From Yersinia rochesterensis (lineage in GTDB: Bacteria; Pseudomonadota; Gammaproteobacteria; Enterobacterales; Enterobacteriaceae), in the NCBI RefSeq assembly GCF_003600645.1, contig NZ_CP032482.1, forward strand, positions 1,178,001-1,242,000: 64,000 bases of DNA, in the 5' to 3' direction. The number at the start of each line of letters is the position of its first letter. Position 1 is the stretch's first letter. Position numbers and translations under genes: made by a program. The notes beneath the pieces were generated by a model. The model was not told the origin of the DNA, made no database searches, and saw only the letters and a list, made by a program, of their open reading frames with translations. Below are positions 1 to 8,596 of the stretch, piece by piece.

Positions 1-654
1 GTCATTAAAACTCCACAAATCTTCCAGTGAACCGCCACCCCGCCCGACGATCAGCACATCACATTCTCCGCGCAGATTAGCCAAGTGAATGGCTCGGACT
101 ATCTGTAGGGGGGCATCGGCACCTTGCACTGCTGTTGGATAAATAATCACTGGCAGTGATGGATCACGGCGTTGTAAAACGTGCAAAACATCGTGCAGAG
201 CCGCGCCGCTAGATGAGGTTATCACCCCGACTTGTCTGGCTGGACTGGGTAGTGGTTGCTTGTGACTTTGATCAAAAAGCCCTTCTGTGGCCAGTTGTTG
301 TTTAAGCTGCTCAAACTGTTGTTGCAGTAGCCCGTCGCCAGCAGGTTGCATACTTTCAGCAATTAACTGGTAGTCACCGCGCGGTTCATACAGGGTAATT
401 GATGCCCTGACCAAAACTTGCTGGCCATTTTGCGGGCGGAAAGTGGTTCGGCGATTGCTGTTGCGAAACATCGCGCAGCGCACCTGCGCCCGGTCGTCTT
501 TTAAGGTGAAATACCAGTGACCAGACGAAGGCTGAGAGAAATTGGAAATCTCGGCCGTGAGCCAAATTTGGCCCATTTCCATTTCCAGCAGTTGTCGCAC
601 CGTCTGATTAAGGCGGCTGACGGTAAAAATTGATGACGCAGAAGTTTGTGACAT
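1..654 (-). CDS. xseA: Exodeoxyribonuclease VII large subunit (5' part of gene; runs off the window)
   Basis: This is the N-terminal 218 residues of the catalytic subunit of exonuclease VII, which with XseB degrades single-stranded DNA to oligonucleotides. The ATG at 652-654 opens with [20 protein letters not shown]. An OB-fold nucleic-acid binding region follows ([20 protein letters not shown], about residues 32-51). The start of the catalytic domain is visible as [16 protein letters not shown] and the glycine-rich [15 protein letters not shown] just before the window edge. The gene is divergent from guaB, as in E. coli, and shares its intergenic region. Only the window edge truncates it; no lesion is seen. 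Confidence 0.95.
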   Translation of the reverse strand, partial: MSQTSASSIFTVSRLNQTVRQLLEMEMGQIWLTAEISNFSQPSSGHWYFTLKDDRAQVRCAMFRNSNRRTTFRPQNGQQVLVRASITLYEPRGDYQLIAESMQPAGDGLLQQQFEQLKQQLATEGLFDQSHKQPLPSPARQVGVITSSSGAALHDVLHVLQRRDPSLPVIIYPTAVQGADAPLQIVRAIHLANLRGECDVLIVGRGGGSLEDLWSFND

Positions 655-746
655 GTGACCTGGATCAAATTTTAAAACAAGCACTTAATTGATCGATATT
701 ACCTGCCTCAAACCGCATAGCAAGAAAAATAATGAGAAAGTGCTGG

Positions 747-772
747 AGGCAACCGATTACGCTCTGTATAAT
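747..772 (+). promoter_or_regulatory. guaBA promoter with PurR-type operator
   Basis: A 16-bp sequence AGGCAACCGATTACGC at 747-762 fits the PurR operator consensus (ANGCAANCGNTTNCNT). It lies directly upstream of a perfect -10 box TATAAT at 767-772, 52 bp before the guaB ATG at 824. PurR repression of guaBA by hypoxanthine and guanine is established in E. coli; that it acts here is inferred from the match and position. No good -35 hexamer is visible, so activation or an extended contact may be needed. Confidence 0.65.
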
Positions 773-823
773 GCCACGGCAATATTTTATCTTTTTCACA
801 TTCACCTTGGTGAGATATTGCCC

Positions 824-2287
824 ATGCTACGTATCGCGAAAGAAGCTCTAACATTTGACGACGTTCTCCTGGTTCCAGCCCACTCCACAGTCTTGCCTAA
901 TACAGCAGAACTTGGTACCCAACTGACTGCAACTATCCGCCTGAATATCCCTATGCTGTCCGCAGCAATGGATACCGTAACCGAAGCTCGTCTGGCCATT
1001 GCGCTGGCACAAGAGGGCGGTTTAGGTTTCATCCACAAAAATATGTCCATTGAGCGCCAGGCTGAAGAAGTCAGCCGCGTGAAAAAACACGAAAGTGGCG
1101 TGGTGACTGAGCCACAGACTGTAACGCCAACCACAACTCTCCGTCAGGTTAAAGAACTGACCGCCCGTAACGGTTTCGCCGGTTATCCGGTAGTGACCGA
1201 AGATTACGAGCTGGTTGGGATCATTACTGGCCGTGATGTGCGCTTTGTGACTGATCTGGACCAACCCGTGACGGCGGTGATGACACCGAAAGAGCGCTTG
1301 GTAACGGTCAAAGAAGGCGAAGCCCGCGAAGTTGTACTGCAAAAAATGCATGAAAAACGTGTCGAGAAAGTGCTGGTCGTTGACGATAGCTTCCATCTGC
1401 GCGGCATGATTACCGTGAAAGATTTCCAAAAAGCAGAACGCAAGCCAAACGCCTGTAAAGACGAGCATGGCCGTCTGCGTGTTGGTGCCGCTGTCGGTGC
1501 CGGTGCGGGCAATGAAGAGCGTATCGACGCGCTGGTCGCTGCGGGTGTTGATGTTTTACTTATCGACTCATCTCATGGTCATTCCGAGGGCGTGTTACAG
1601 CGCATTCGCGAAACCCGAGCCAAATATCCTAACCTGCAAATTGTTGGTGGTAATGTCGCGACAGGGGCAGGTGCGAAAGCATTGGCCGATGCTGGCGTGA
1701 GCGCGGTCAAAGTGGGTATCGGCCCTGGCTCAATCTGTACCACCCGTATTGTGACTGGCGTTGGTGTGCCACAGATTACTGCAATTGCTGATGCCGTCGA
1801 AGCGCTGGAAGGCACTGGTATCCCGGTTATTGCGGATGGTGGTATTCGTTTCTCTGGTGATATTGCTAAAGCCATTGCTGCGGGTGCTTCATGTGTCATG
1901 GTCGGCTCGATGCTGGCAGGGACAGAAGAATCACCCGGTGAAATCGAACTCTATCAAGGCCGTTCATTCAAATCTTACCGCGGTATGGGGTCATTGGGCG
2001 CGATGTCCAAAGGCTCTTCAGATCGCTACTTCCAGACCGATAATGCTGCCGATAAATTAGTACCGGAAGGTATTGAAGGGCGTGTGGCATACAAAGGTTT
2101 GTTGAAAGAGATTGTGCATCAGCAAATGGGGGGCTTGCGCTCTTGTATGGGGCTGACCGGCTGCGGCACTATCAATGAATTGCGTACCAAAGCTGAGTTT
2201 GTGCGTATCAGTGGTGCTGGGATTCAAGAAAGCCATGTGCATGATGTTACCATCACCAAAGAATCCCCGAATTATCGGATGGGTTAA
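824..2287 (+). CDS. guaB: Inosine-5'-monophosphate dehydrogenase
   Basis: IMPDH oxidises IMP to XMP with NAD+, the committed step of guanine nucleotide synthesis, in the cytosol. The start is placed at ATG 824 ([20 protein letters not shown]), giving 487 residues, the usual length. The longer reading from 689 crosses the promoter and has no family match. The catalytic loop [17 protein letters not shown] carries Cys305, the same number as in E. coli. A CBS (Bateman) pair occupies roughly residues 93-205, inserted in the TIM barrel. The flap region [19 protein letters not shown] is present. guaA follows 172 bp downstream on the same strand, so the two probably form the guaBA operon. Confidence 0.97.
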   Translation: MLRIAKEALTFDDVLLVPAHSTVLPNTAELGTQLTATIRLNIPMLSAAMDTVTEARLAIALAQEGGLGFIHKNMSIERQAEEVSRVKKHESGVVTEPQTVTPTTTLRQVKELTARNGFAGYPVVTEDYELVGIITGRDVRFVTDLDQPVTAVMTPKERLVTVKEGEAREVVLQKMHEKRVEKVLVVDDSFHLRGMITVKDFQKAERKPNACKDEHGRLRVGAAVGAGAGNEERIDALVAAGVDVLLIDSSHGHSEGVLQRIRETRAKYPNLQIVGGNVATGAGAKALADAGVSAVKVGIGPGSICTTRIVTGVGVPQITAIADAVEALEGTGIPVIADGGIRFSGDIAKAIAAGASCVMVGSMLAGTEESPGEIELYQGRSFKSYRGMGSLGAMSKGSSDRYFQTDNAADKLVPEGIEGRVAYKGLLKEIVHQQMGGLRSCMGLTGCGTINELRTKAEFVRISGAGIQESHVHDVTITKESPNYRMG

Positions 2288-2318
2288 TTCCAAGGGCTAA
2301 ACCGGCGAATTTGGTGAT

Positions 2319-2378
2319 TGTCCGCTGCTCGTATTGCTCATTGACTTGGTGTCAACTGCGCATGCTGGGCTGCGGACA
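2319..2378 (+). other. Inverted repeat between guaB and guaA
   Basis: The 172-bp guaB-guaA spacer holds arms TGTCCGCTGC (2319-2328) and GCTGCGGACA (2369-2378), which pair at 9 of 10 positions. They enclose a smaller hairpin TTGAC/GTCAA (2341-2355). No T-run follows, so this is not a standard terminator. It could be an mRNA structure that tunes guaA expression or stability; the function is unknown. Confidence 0.4.
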
Positions 2379-2459
2379 TTAACTAGCTTGTTGGTTTTTC
2401 CGACGGAAGTGACTCTGGTAACCATTTAATTTAATTAATTATTTTTAAAAGCGGCACAC

Positions 2460-4037
2460 ATGACAAAAAATATTCATAAGCATCGCATCCTTATCCTCGA
2501 TTTCGGCTCGCAGTACACCCAACTGGTGGCGCGACGTGTTCGTGAAATTGGTGTCTATTGTGAACTTTGGGCGTGGGACGTGACTGAAGCCCAGATCCGC
2601 GATTTTAATCCAAGCGGCATTATTCTTTCTGGCGGCCCTGAAAGCACCACTGAACACGACAGCCCACGCGCGCCGGATTATGTGTTCACTGCCGGTGTCC
2701 CTGTGCTGGGTGTGTGTTACGGCATGCAAACCATGGCTATGCAGTTGGGCGGTAAAGTTGAAGGGTCAAACCAGCGCGAATTTGGCTATGCGCAGGTTGA
2801 GATTAAAACTGACAGCGCACTTATTCGCGATATCAAAGATGCGATCAATCCAGCGGGTGAAGCCGTATTGGATGTGTGGATGAGCCATGGCGACAAAGTG
2901 ACTGCAATCCCGTCTGACTTTGTGACGGTTGCCAGCACGGATACCTGCCCGTTTGCCATTATGGCCAATGAAGAAAAACGTTTTTATGGTGTGCAATTCC
3001 ATCCTGAAGTGACACACACCAAGCAAGGCCAACGCCTGTTGGAGCGCTTCGTTCTGGATATCTGTGCCTGTGAAGCGCTGTGGACCCCAGCCACCATTAT
3101 TGAAGATGCGATTGTGCGCCTGCGTGAGCAAATCGGTGAAGACCACGTGATTTTGGGCTTATCCGGGGGGGTTGATTCTTCAGTAACCGCGATGCTGCTG
3201 CACCGTGCGATTGGCAAACGCCTGACTTGTGTGTTTGTTGATAACGGCCTGTTACGCTTGAACGAAGCTGATCAAGTATTGGAAATGTTCGGCGATAAAT
3301 TTGGTCTGAATATTGTCCATGTAGCAGCGGAAGAACGTTTCCTGACGGCATTGGCTGGTGTTGATGAACCAGAAGCAAAACGTAAAATTATCGGTCGCGT
3401 GTTTGTAGAGCTGTTTGATGAAGAAGCTTGCAAACAAGAACAGGTGAAATGGCTGGCACAGGGCACTATCTACCCAGATGTGATTGAGTCAGCAGCATCC
3501 GCTACCGGTAAAGCGCATGTGATTAAATCTCACCATAATGTGGGCGGCTTGCCGAAAGAGATGAAGTTGGGCTTGGTCGAGCCACTGAAAGAGTTGTTTA
3601 AAGACGAAGTGCGTAAGATTGGTCTGGAGCTGGGCCTGCCGTACGACATGCTATATCGCCATCCATTCCCAGGCCCAGGTTTGGGGGTGCGTGTATTGGG
3701 CGAAGTGAAGAAAGAATATTGCGATTTACTGCGCCGCGCCGACGCGATCTTTATTGAAGAGCTGCACAAAGCGGATCTGTACAATAAAGTCAGCCAAGCC
3801 TTCACCGTCTTCCTGCCGGTTCGTTCCGTCGGCGTAATGGGTGATGGCCGTAAATATGATTGGGTTGTTTCACTGCGTGCTGTTGAAACCATCGATTTCA
3901 TGACTGCGCATTGGGCGCATCTGCCATATGATTTCCTAGGTCGCGTGTCAAACCGCATCATTAATGAAGTGAATGGTATTTCTCGTGTGGTTTATGATAT
4001 TAGCGGCAAGCCACCAGCAACCATTGAGTGGGAATAA
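2460..4037 (+). CDS. guaA: GMP synthase (glutamine-hydrolysing)
   Basis: GuaA converts XMP to GMP using ATP and glutamine. The 525 residues match the family length. The N-terminal class I glutamine amidotransferase domain has the nucleophile Cys86 in [10 protein letters not shown] and the His/Glu pair in [10 protein letters not shown]. The C-terminal half has the PP-loop ATP pyrophosphatase signature [10 protein letters not shown] and the dimerisation domain ending PPATIEWE. It is the second gene of guaBA, and a strong intrinsic terminator follows 43 bp after the stop. The gene appears intact. Confidence 0.97.
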   Translation: MTKNIHKHRILILDFGSQYTQLVARRVREIGVYCELWAWDVTEAQIRDFNPSGIILSGGPESTTEHDSPRAPDYVFTAGVPVLGVCYGMQTMAMQLGGKVEGSNQREFGYAQVEIKTDSALIRDIKDAINPAGEAVLDVWMSHGDKVTAIPSDFVTVASTDTCPFAIMANEEKRFYGVQFHPEVTHTKQGQRLLERFVLDICACEALWTPATIIEDAIVRLREQIGEDHVILGLSGGVDSSVTAMLLHRAIGKRLTCVFVDNGLLRLNEADQVLEMFGDKFGLNIVHVAAEERFLTALAGVDEPEAKRKIIGRVFVELFDEEACKQEQVKWLAQGTIYPDVIESAASATGKAHVIKSHHNVGGLPKEMKLGLVEPLKELFKDEVRKIGLELGLPYDMLYRHPFPGPGLGVRVLGEVKKEYCDLLRRADAIFIEELHKADLYNKVSQAFTVFLPVRSVGVMGDGRKYDWVVSLRAVETIDFMTAHWAHLPYDFLGRVSNRIINEVNGISRVVYDISGKPPATIEWE

Positions 4038-4080
4038 ATATTTTATTTTATCAATAAGATATTTCCACTGATATAAATAA

Positions 4081-4110
4081 AACCTCCGATATTTCGGGGG
4101 TTTTTTATTT
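4081..4110 (+). terminator. Intrinsic terminator of guaBA
   Basis: A 9-bp stem AACCTCCGA (4081-4089) / TCGGGGGTT (4094-4102, one G-T pair) with a TATT loop runs into a T-rich tract. It lies 43 bp after the guaA stop and is the expected end of the guaBA transcript. Confidence 0.85.
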
Positions 4111-4297
4111 TTATTTTAGCTATAAGAAAAAATGTATTTATTATTTTGCCTTTAAATGTCAGTAAAAAATGAATTCATTTTATGTGGATTGTTCTTTGAT
4201 GTCGTTTATGTTTGTGTGAGTATAAAAAATCAAGTTATTACTTATTGGCTCATGCAAAATAGCATGTTTCTGCTAGCTTACTCTTTAAAGGTGAAGC

Positions 4298-6169
4298 ATG
4301 AATATCAATGTTCAAGTATGTAAGGTTTTTTATAGTTTAGTTTTTATCTCATTTAGTGCAATATCCAATAGTTTTGATGATGATAATGTCTGTTTTTATT
4401 CTGTCGATAATTATATTGAAAAAGGCGATTCTAAAAAATTTTGTGTACCCTCCTATACTGAAGATGAATGGCTGTTTAGTCAGTGGAATAATAATATTTC
4501 ATCTATTAAGATACCATTAAATTTTCAAGTCGATGTCTTTAGTGATTTTTCATTTTCCGGAAAATCAGTATCACTTTATAAAAATACCAATGCTGCTGAA
4601 TTGGAAAGAAATGGACTGACCTCTGATATCAGTTCTTATCGTGTATTTCCAAAAACTTTATATCCAAGTAATAAACGAATTATCTTTAGCTATCGCTCTA
4701 AGCTGTTTCAAGAAAAATATATTGGCTACAATTATTATTTGAGCAGTGGGCACAGTATTCTTTTAAGTCGAAAGAGCCGACCCTCAGATGTCGACAGCCA
4801 AAGCTCCTCTATATTTTACAGCCATACCGGGCAAATTATGACCGCCTTTACCGGGCAAGGTTTTGATCGCAATATCTATTGCTTGCTCCCAGCAGACCGG
4901 AGGAAAGATAATTTAAAGGCGGGTGTGACATTTAGTTATTGTGACTTTAGCAATCCGGGGCAGAGGTGGCTGCCGCAAAAAATAGCGAATAAAATAGTAT
5001 TAGTTAATCAGGGGACAAGTACGGCCTTGTCACTGGATGATGAAGGGTTTTATATTAATTTAAAAAATAAGCCAATATTATCGAACCATCTATTTGGTCG
5101 AGGGAAACAAGATTATGGCCCTGAAGTTCAAATTAACCATGATACAATATGGTTTGATGAGAAATATATTGAAGAAATGAAATTGTTGGCTGTAAGACCT
5201 TTTTTACAATATAAAGAAACGTTAGAGTCATTAAATGAGATGGGTCATCGTGATATTATTGTTAATCATTTAGACAAAACCGATGATGTTAATATGTATT
5301 TAGGCGGAAATAAAATAGGAATGCACATTTATTACAATGCTGAGACCAAGGCTTTAATTGCTTATAATAAGTCGAGTGCTGAACGTATGTTAATAGAGTC
5401 TTCATGTCTTTCATTGATAAATAATCCTGTTGGTCAATATTTTCCAATCAACTTCACCTATAGTCGCAGTAGTTATAGCGACAACTCCATTGGCTATCGT
5501 TGTGATAATGGCATTGCCTATAATCGCTATAATCAGCAGTGGAATTTTATAGCTGATCATCAGTTTCTCTATTTAGTGAATGGTCGTGAAAATAAAGTTC
5601 TACATTTTTATACCAATGAAACCCCACAAAAAATGGATTATCGTGGTGAATTAATGGGGCCTGAATTAGGCGCTCGTATTGCTCATGCTGTTAATTTTAA
5701 TGAGCGAAATCCGCAGGGTGCGATATTTATTAGCACTCAGACATTAGGATATGCTTTAGATATGGAGAAGGAGGTTTGTGAACTGAGGTCTATGCGCGAT
5801 AAAACTGGCGATCAATGTGGGGGACTTGATACCACTTGGTCTTCAACTAATTATCACGTACAGAATATCAGCCTCAGTCACGACTATATTCCCTGGTTAC
5901 TGTCAAAAATAGCCAATAGGCTACATCAAGATGAATGGACTGATGAATTGGCTGCTTTCCTGCACAAGCTTGAAGCTCTGGAGACCCTGTTTGAAGAAAA
6001 TAAAAATCAGCCGACCGATAAAACAGCATTGGAGCAAACAAAAGCGCTGTTAATCGCGTTTTTACAAACTTACAACTCAACTAAATACACCAAAATTTGG
6101 TATCAGGCTGCACATGTTCTTAATCGTGTTGATGTATTAATCGAATGGGGCAATAACTCGGCATCATAG
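4298..6169 (+). CDS. Unrecognised secreted protein with beta/gamma-crystallin-like and ricin-lectin-like regions
   Basis: I do not recognise this 623-residue protein as a named family. Residues 1-25 form a Sec-type signal peptide (hydrophobic FYSLVFISFSAIS). Residues about 31-116 look like a beta/gamma-crystallin fold: VCFYS at 31-35, WNNNISSIKIP at 63-73, FSDFSFSGKSVSLY at 81-94, SDISSYRV at 109-116. Two stretches have the cysteine-plus-QxW pattern of ricin-type lectin repeats: C195...C215...QRW at 222-224 and C370...C402...QQW at 413-415. The C-terminal 90 residues look helical (WLLSKIANRLHQDEWTDELA). The coding sequence is much more AT-rich than its neighbours and stands alone between the guaBA terminator and the dehydrogenase promoter, which suggests horizontal acquisition. 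A secreted glycan-binding protein or toxin is possible, but no catalytic motif was identified. Confidence 0.75.
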   Translation: MNINVQVCKVFYSLVFISFSAISNSFDDDNVCFYSVDNYIEKGDSKKFCVPSYTEDEWLFSQWNNNISSIKIPLNFQVDVFSDFSFSGKSVSLYKNTNAAELERNGLTSDISSYRVFPKTLYPSNKRIIFSYRSKLFQEKYIGYNYYLSSGHSILLSRKSRPSDVDSQSSSIFYSHTGQIMTAFTGQGFDRNIYCLLPADRRKDNLKAGVTFSYCDFSNPGQRWLPQKIANKIVLVNQGTSTALSLDDEGFYINLKNKPILSNHLFGRGKQDYGPEVQINHDTIWFDEKYIEEMKLLAVRPFLQYKETLESLNEMGHRDIIVNHLDKTDDVNMYLGGNKIGMHIYYNAETKALIAYNKSSAERMLIESSCLSLINNPVGQYFPINFTYSRSSYSDNSIGYRCDNGIAYNRYNQQWNFIADHQFLYLVNGRENKVLHFYTNETPQKMDYRGELMGPELGARIAHAVNFNERNPQGAIFISTQTLGYALDMEKEVCELRSMRDKTGDQCGGLDTTWSSTNYHVQNISLSHDYIPWLLSKIANRLHQDEWTDELAAFLHKLEALETLFEENKNQPTDKTALEQTKALLIAFLQTYNSTKYTKIWYQAAHVLNRVDVLIEWGNNSAS

Positions 6170-6175
6170 TTACAA

Positions 6176-6226
6176 AATGTGACTTGCGTCACATTTAACT
6201 TTACCCTTCTTAATTAGGGGTATAAT
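6176..6226 (+). promoter_or_regulatory. Promoter with perfect CRP consensus for the dehydrogenase operon
   Basis: TGTGACTTGCGTCACA at 6178-6193 is an exact TGTGA-N6-TCACA match, flanked by AAA/TTT so the palindrome spans AAATGTGAC...GTCACATTT. A perfect -10 TATAAT follows at 6221-6226. The CRP centre would be roughly 45-50 bp before the likely transcription start. This is strong sequence evidence for cAMP-CRP control of the three-gene operon starting at 6449. Confidence 0.7.
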
Positions 6227-6324
6227 CTTGACGAATATTTACAACTAAACTAAATATTTAACATCTTCATCTTATAATTCACATCGCCATAAGGCGGGAA
6301 TTCCATTCATTATTCGTCAAGATT
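6224..6324. repeat. Perfect 14-bp inverted repeat in the operon leader
   Basis: AATCTTGACGAATA (6224-6237) recurs as its exact reverse complement TATTCGTCAAGATT (6311-6324). The left arm overlaps the -10 box and likely start of transcription; the right arm lies in the 5' leader. Paired operators with looping, or the ends of a small inserted element, would both fit. Confidence 0.55.
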
Positions 6325-6448
6325 GCCACTGCCGAGAGTACCTTACTCGGTGGTTTCGCCCGCAGTCACCCGCATCTATTGACTATGCTGATTAACAGCA
6401 TGATCAACAGATGAACACTGCGTGCATGCTCTTTTGTGGAGAAAAAAC

Positions 6449-6958
6449 ATGTCGGTAACTCGCTCTCCGATACCTCAGCTACGCGGCATTTCACGTCGGC
6501 GTTTACTCGGGTATGTCGGTGTTGGGCTGGTCAGCAGCCTGATGAACCCCCTTTCTTTGGATGCTTTCGCAGCATCAACTCAAACCTCGCCGCAGCACTT
6601 TGAAAGATTCATGTTGGTCTCCCGCGCACTGACGGGTAAGCGCCAACTTAATGCGCAGGTTGGTCAGCGCCTCTATCAGGTTTTACTCGGTAAAATCGGT
6701 GGTTTTGACCAGAAACTGGCCTTATTACAACCTTTACCTAGCGGCGAACCTCATCAATGGCCGCCACTACAGCAGCAGATTGCCCGGCAGATTTTGCAAG
6801 GTTGGTATGTGGGAGTGATTGGTGAAGGAACTGATGCGGCAGTCATCAGTTATGAAAATGCATTAATGTTCGATGCGGTATCCGATGTGTTGGTTATTCG
6901 CTCTTATTGCCCGAATAAACCCGGATACTGGGCTGTAAAGCCTGATGTCGCCTTATAA
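6449..6958 (+). CDS. Small (gamma) subunit of a membrane-bound sugar/polyol/gluconate dehydrogenase, Tat-exported
   Basis: This 169-residue protein matches the small-subunit family of FAD-dependent sorbitol, gluconate and glucose dehydrogenases by context, length and its ending (GYWAVKPDVAL). The start at ATG 6449 follows a GGAGA ribosome-binding site; the frame also has an upstream ATG at 6422, but without such a site. The N-terminus has a twin-arginine signal, ISRRRLLGYVGVGLVSS, ending near AFAAS. In this family the small subunit lacks a cofactor and is thought to carry the folded flavoprotein through the Tat system to the periplasm. The flavoprotein gene begins 18 bp downstream. The substrate cannot be read from the sequence. 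Confidence 0.85.
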   Translation: MSVTRSPIPQLRGISRRRLLGYVGVGLVSSLMNPLSLDAFAASTQTSPQHFERFMLVSRALTGKRQLNAQVGQRLYQVLLGKIGGFDQKLALLQPLPSGEPHQWPPLQQQIARQILQGWYVGVIGEGTDAAVISYENALMFDAVSDVLVIRSYCPNKPGYWAVKPDVAL

Positions 6959-6975
6959 TTTTGGAGGATACATTT

Positions 6976-8595
6976 ATGGCTGACACACTCAAGGTGGACA
7001 TCGTCGTCATTGGCTCGGGCGTTGCTGGCGGTTTAGTCGCGCATCAATTGGCGATGGCTGGCAAGTCAGTATTGGTTTTAGAAGCGGGGCCGCGCCTTTC
7101 GCGTTGGGAAATTGTGGAAAACTTCCGCAATCAGCCCGACAAATCAGACAATATGGCGCCTTACCCCTCAACATCTTATGCCCCCCATCCTGAATCTAAC
7201 CCTAATAATAACTATTTGATTCAAAAGGGTGAGCACCCCTACGATGTACAATATATTCGCGCGGTAGGGGGCACCACCTGGCACTGGGCAGCATCGGCCT
7301 GGCGTTTTCTGCCGAATGATTTCAAGCTAAAAACAATCTATGGCGTCGGGCGCGATTGGCCGATTGACTATGCCGCGCTGGAAAAATGGTATTTACGCGC
7401 AGAGCAGGAACTCGGTGTTTGGGGGCCGAGTGATGAAGATCTTGGCTCCCCGCGTAGTGCGCCTTACCCGATGGCACCGCTGCCGTTATCGTGGAATGAA
7501 CAGCGCATTAAAACCGTGCTCAACAGCCACACTTTTAATGGCAGTCGTTTTGATGTTGTGACTGAGCCGGTGGCGCGCAACAGTCGCCCTTATGATGGCC
7601 GTCCCACTTGCTGCGGCAACAATAACTGTATGCCAATTTGCCCGATAGGGGCGATGTATAACGCCATAACTCATGTTGAAAAAGCCGAGCTGGCGGGGGC
7701 TATTATTCGCCCACAAGCGGTGGTTTATCAGCTGGAAGTGGATGATCAGCAGCAAATTACCGCCGCTTTGTTTAAGGATGCACAAGGTAATGAGCACCGC
7801 GCTGAGGGCAAGTATTTTGTGTTGGCAGCCAATGGCATTGAAACGCCGAAATTGATGCTGATGTCCACCAATGATAAAAATCCACTCGGTGTCGGGAATA
7901 GCTCCGATATGGTCGGGCGCAATCTGATGGACCACCCCGGAACTGGCGTCACCTTTATGGCTAGTGAGCCGCTCTGGCCTGGGCGTGGCCCGCAGGAAAT
8001 GACCTCTTTGATTGGGTTCCGCGATGGCGCATTCCGTGCTGAATATGCGGCGAAAAAGATTCATTTATCTAATTTGTCCCGCACAGATCAAGTCACCATT
8101 GAGTTGCTCAAGCAAGGAGAATTACAACTCGGGCCGCAGCTTGACGCCAAAATCCGCGATCGGGCGGCGCGTTTTGTGCAATTCGACAGTTTCCATGAAA
8201 TCTTGCCGCATGTGGAAAATCGTATTATTCCCAGCCCGACAGAGAAAGACGCCATTGGCATTCCGAAGCCGGAATTTTACTATGCAATGGATGATTATGT
8301 GCGCAAAAGTGCAGTGCATACTCAGCAAGTCTATGCCGAAGCGGCCAGATTGATGGGCGGCACTGAAGTGCAGTTCCACAATAACTTTGCCAATAATAAC
8401 CATATTACTGGCACCACCATTATGGGCAATGACCCCAAAGATTCCGTGGTGGACAGTGATTGCCGCAGCCATGACCACAAAAATTTGTTTATCGCCAGCA
8501 GCAGTGTGATGCCAACTGTCGGTTCAGTGAACTGTACTTTGACGATTGCCGCGCTCTCTCTGCGTATCGCTGAAACTTTAAAGGCCGAGGTGTAA
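6976..8595 (+). CDS. GMC-family FAD dehydrogenase, large subunit
   Basis: This is the 539-residue catalytic subunit of a periplasmic membrane-bound dehydrogenase, of the gluconate 2-dehydrogenase / FAD-glucose dehydrogenase type. The start ATG 6976 has a GGAGG site 6 bases upstream. The FAD-binding Rossmann motif VIGSGVAGGLVAHQL is at residues 11-25 with LVLEAG after it. A cysteine cluster at residues 212-222 (CCGNNNCMPIC) matches the segment that ligates a [3Fe-4S] cluster in FAD-glucose dehydrogenase. The C-terminal GMC region has the candidate active-site histidine in NNNHITGTTIMG and an asparagine in VGSVNCTLTIA. It has no signal of its own, consistent with co-export with the Tat small subunit. 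Gluconate to 2-ketogluconate is plausible but not proven. Confidence 0.9.
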   Translation: MADTLKVDIVVIGSGVAGGLVAHQLAMAGKSVLVLEAGPRLSRWEIVENFRNQPDKSDNMAPYPSTSYAPHPESNPNNNYLIQKGEHPYDVQYIRAVGGTTWHWAASAWRFLPNDFKLKTIYGVGRDWPIDYAALEKWYLRAEQELGVWGPSDEDLGSPRSAPYPMAPLPLSWNEQRIKTVLNSHTFNGSRFDVVTEPVARNSRPYDGRPTCCGNNNCMPICPIGAMYNAITHVEKAELAGAIIRPQAVVYQLEVDDQQQITAALFKDAQGNEHRAEGKYFVLAANGIETPKLMLMSTNDKNPLGVGNSSDMVGRNLMDHPGTGVTFMASEPLWPGRGPQEMTSLIGFRDGAFRAEYAAKKIHLSNLSRTDQVTIELLKQGELQLGPQLDAKIRDRAARFVQFDSFHEILPHVENRIIPSPTEKDAIGIPKPEFYYAMDDYVRKSAVHTQQVYAEAARLMGGTEVQFHNNFANNNHITGTTIMGNDPKDSVVDSDCRSHDHKNLFIASSSVMPTVGSVNCTLTIAALSLRIAETLKAEV

Positions 8596-8596
8596 G

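Noticed and set aside
689..823. N-terminal extension of guaB
   Set aside because: It spans the PurR box and -10 promoter element, and the E. coli-type start at 824 fits the family.
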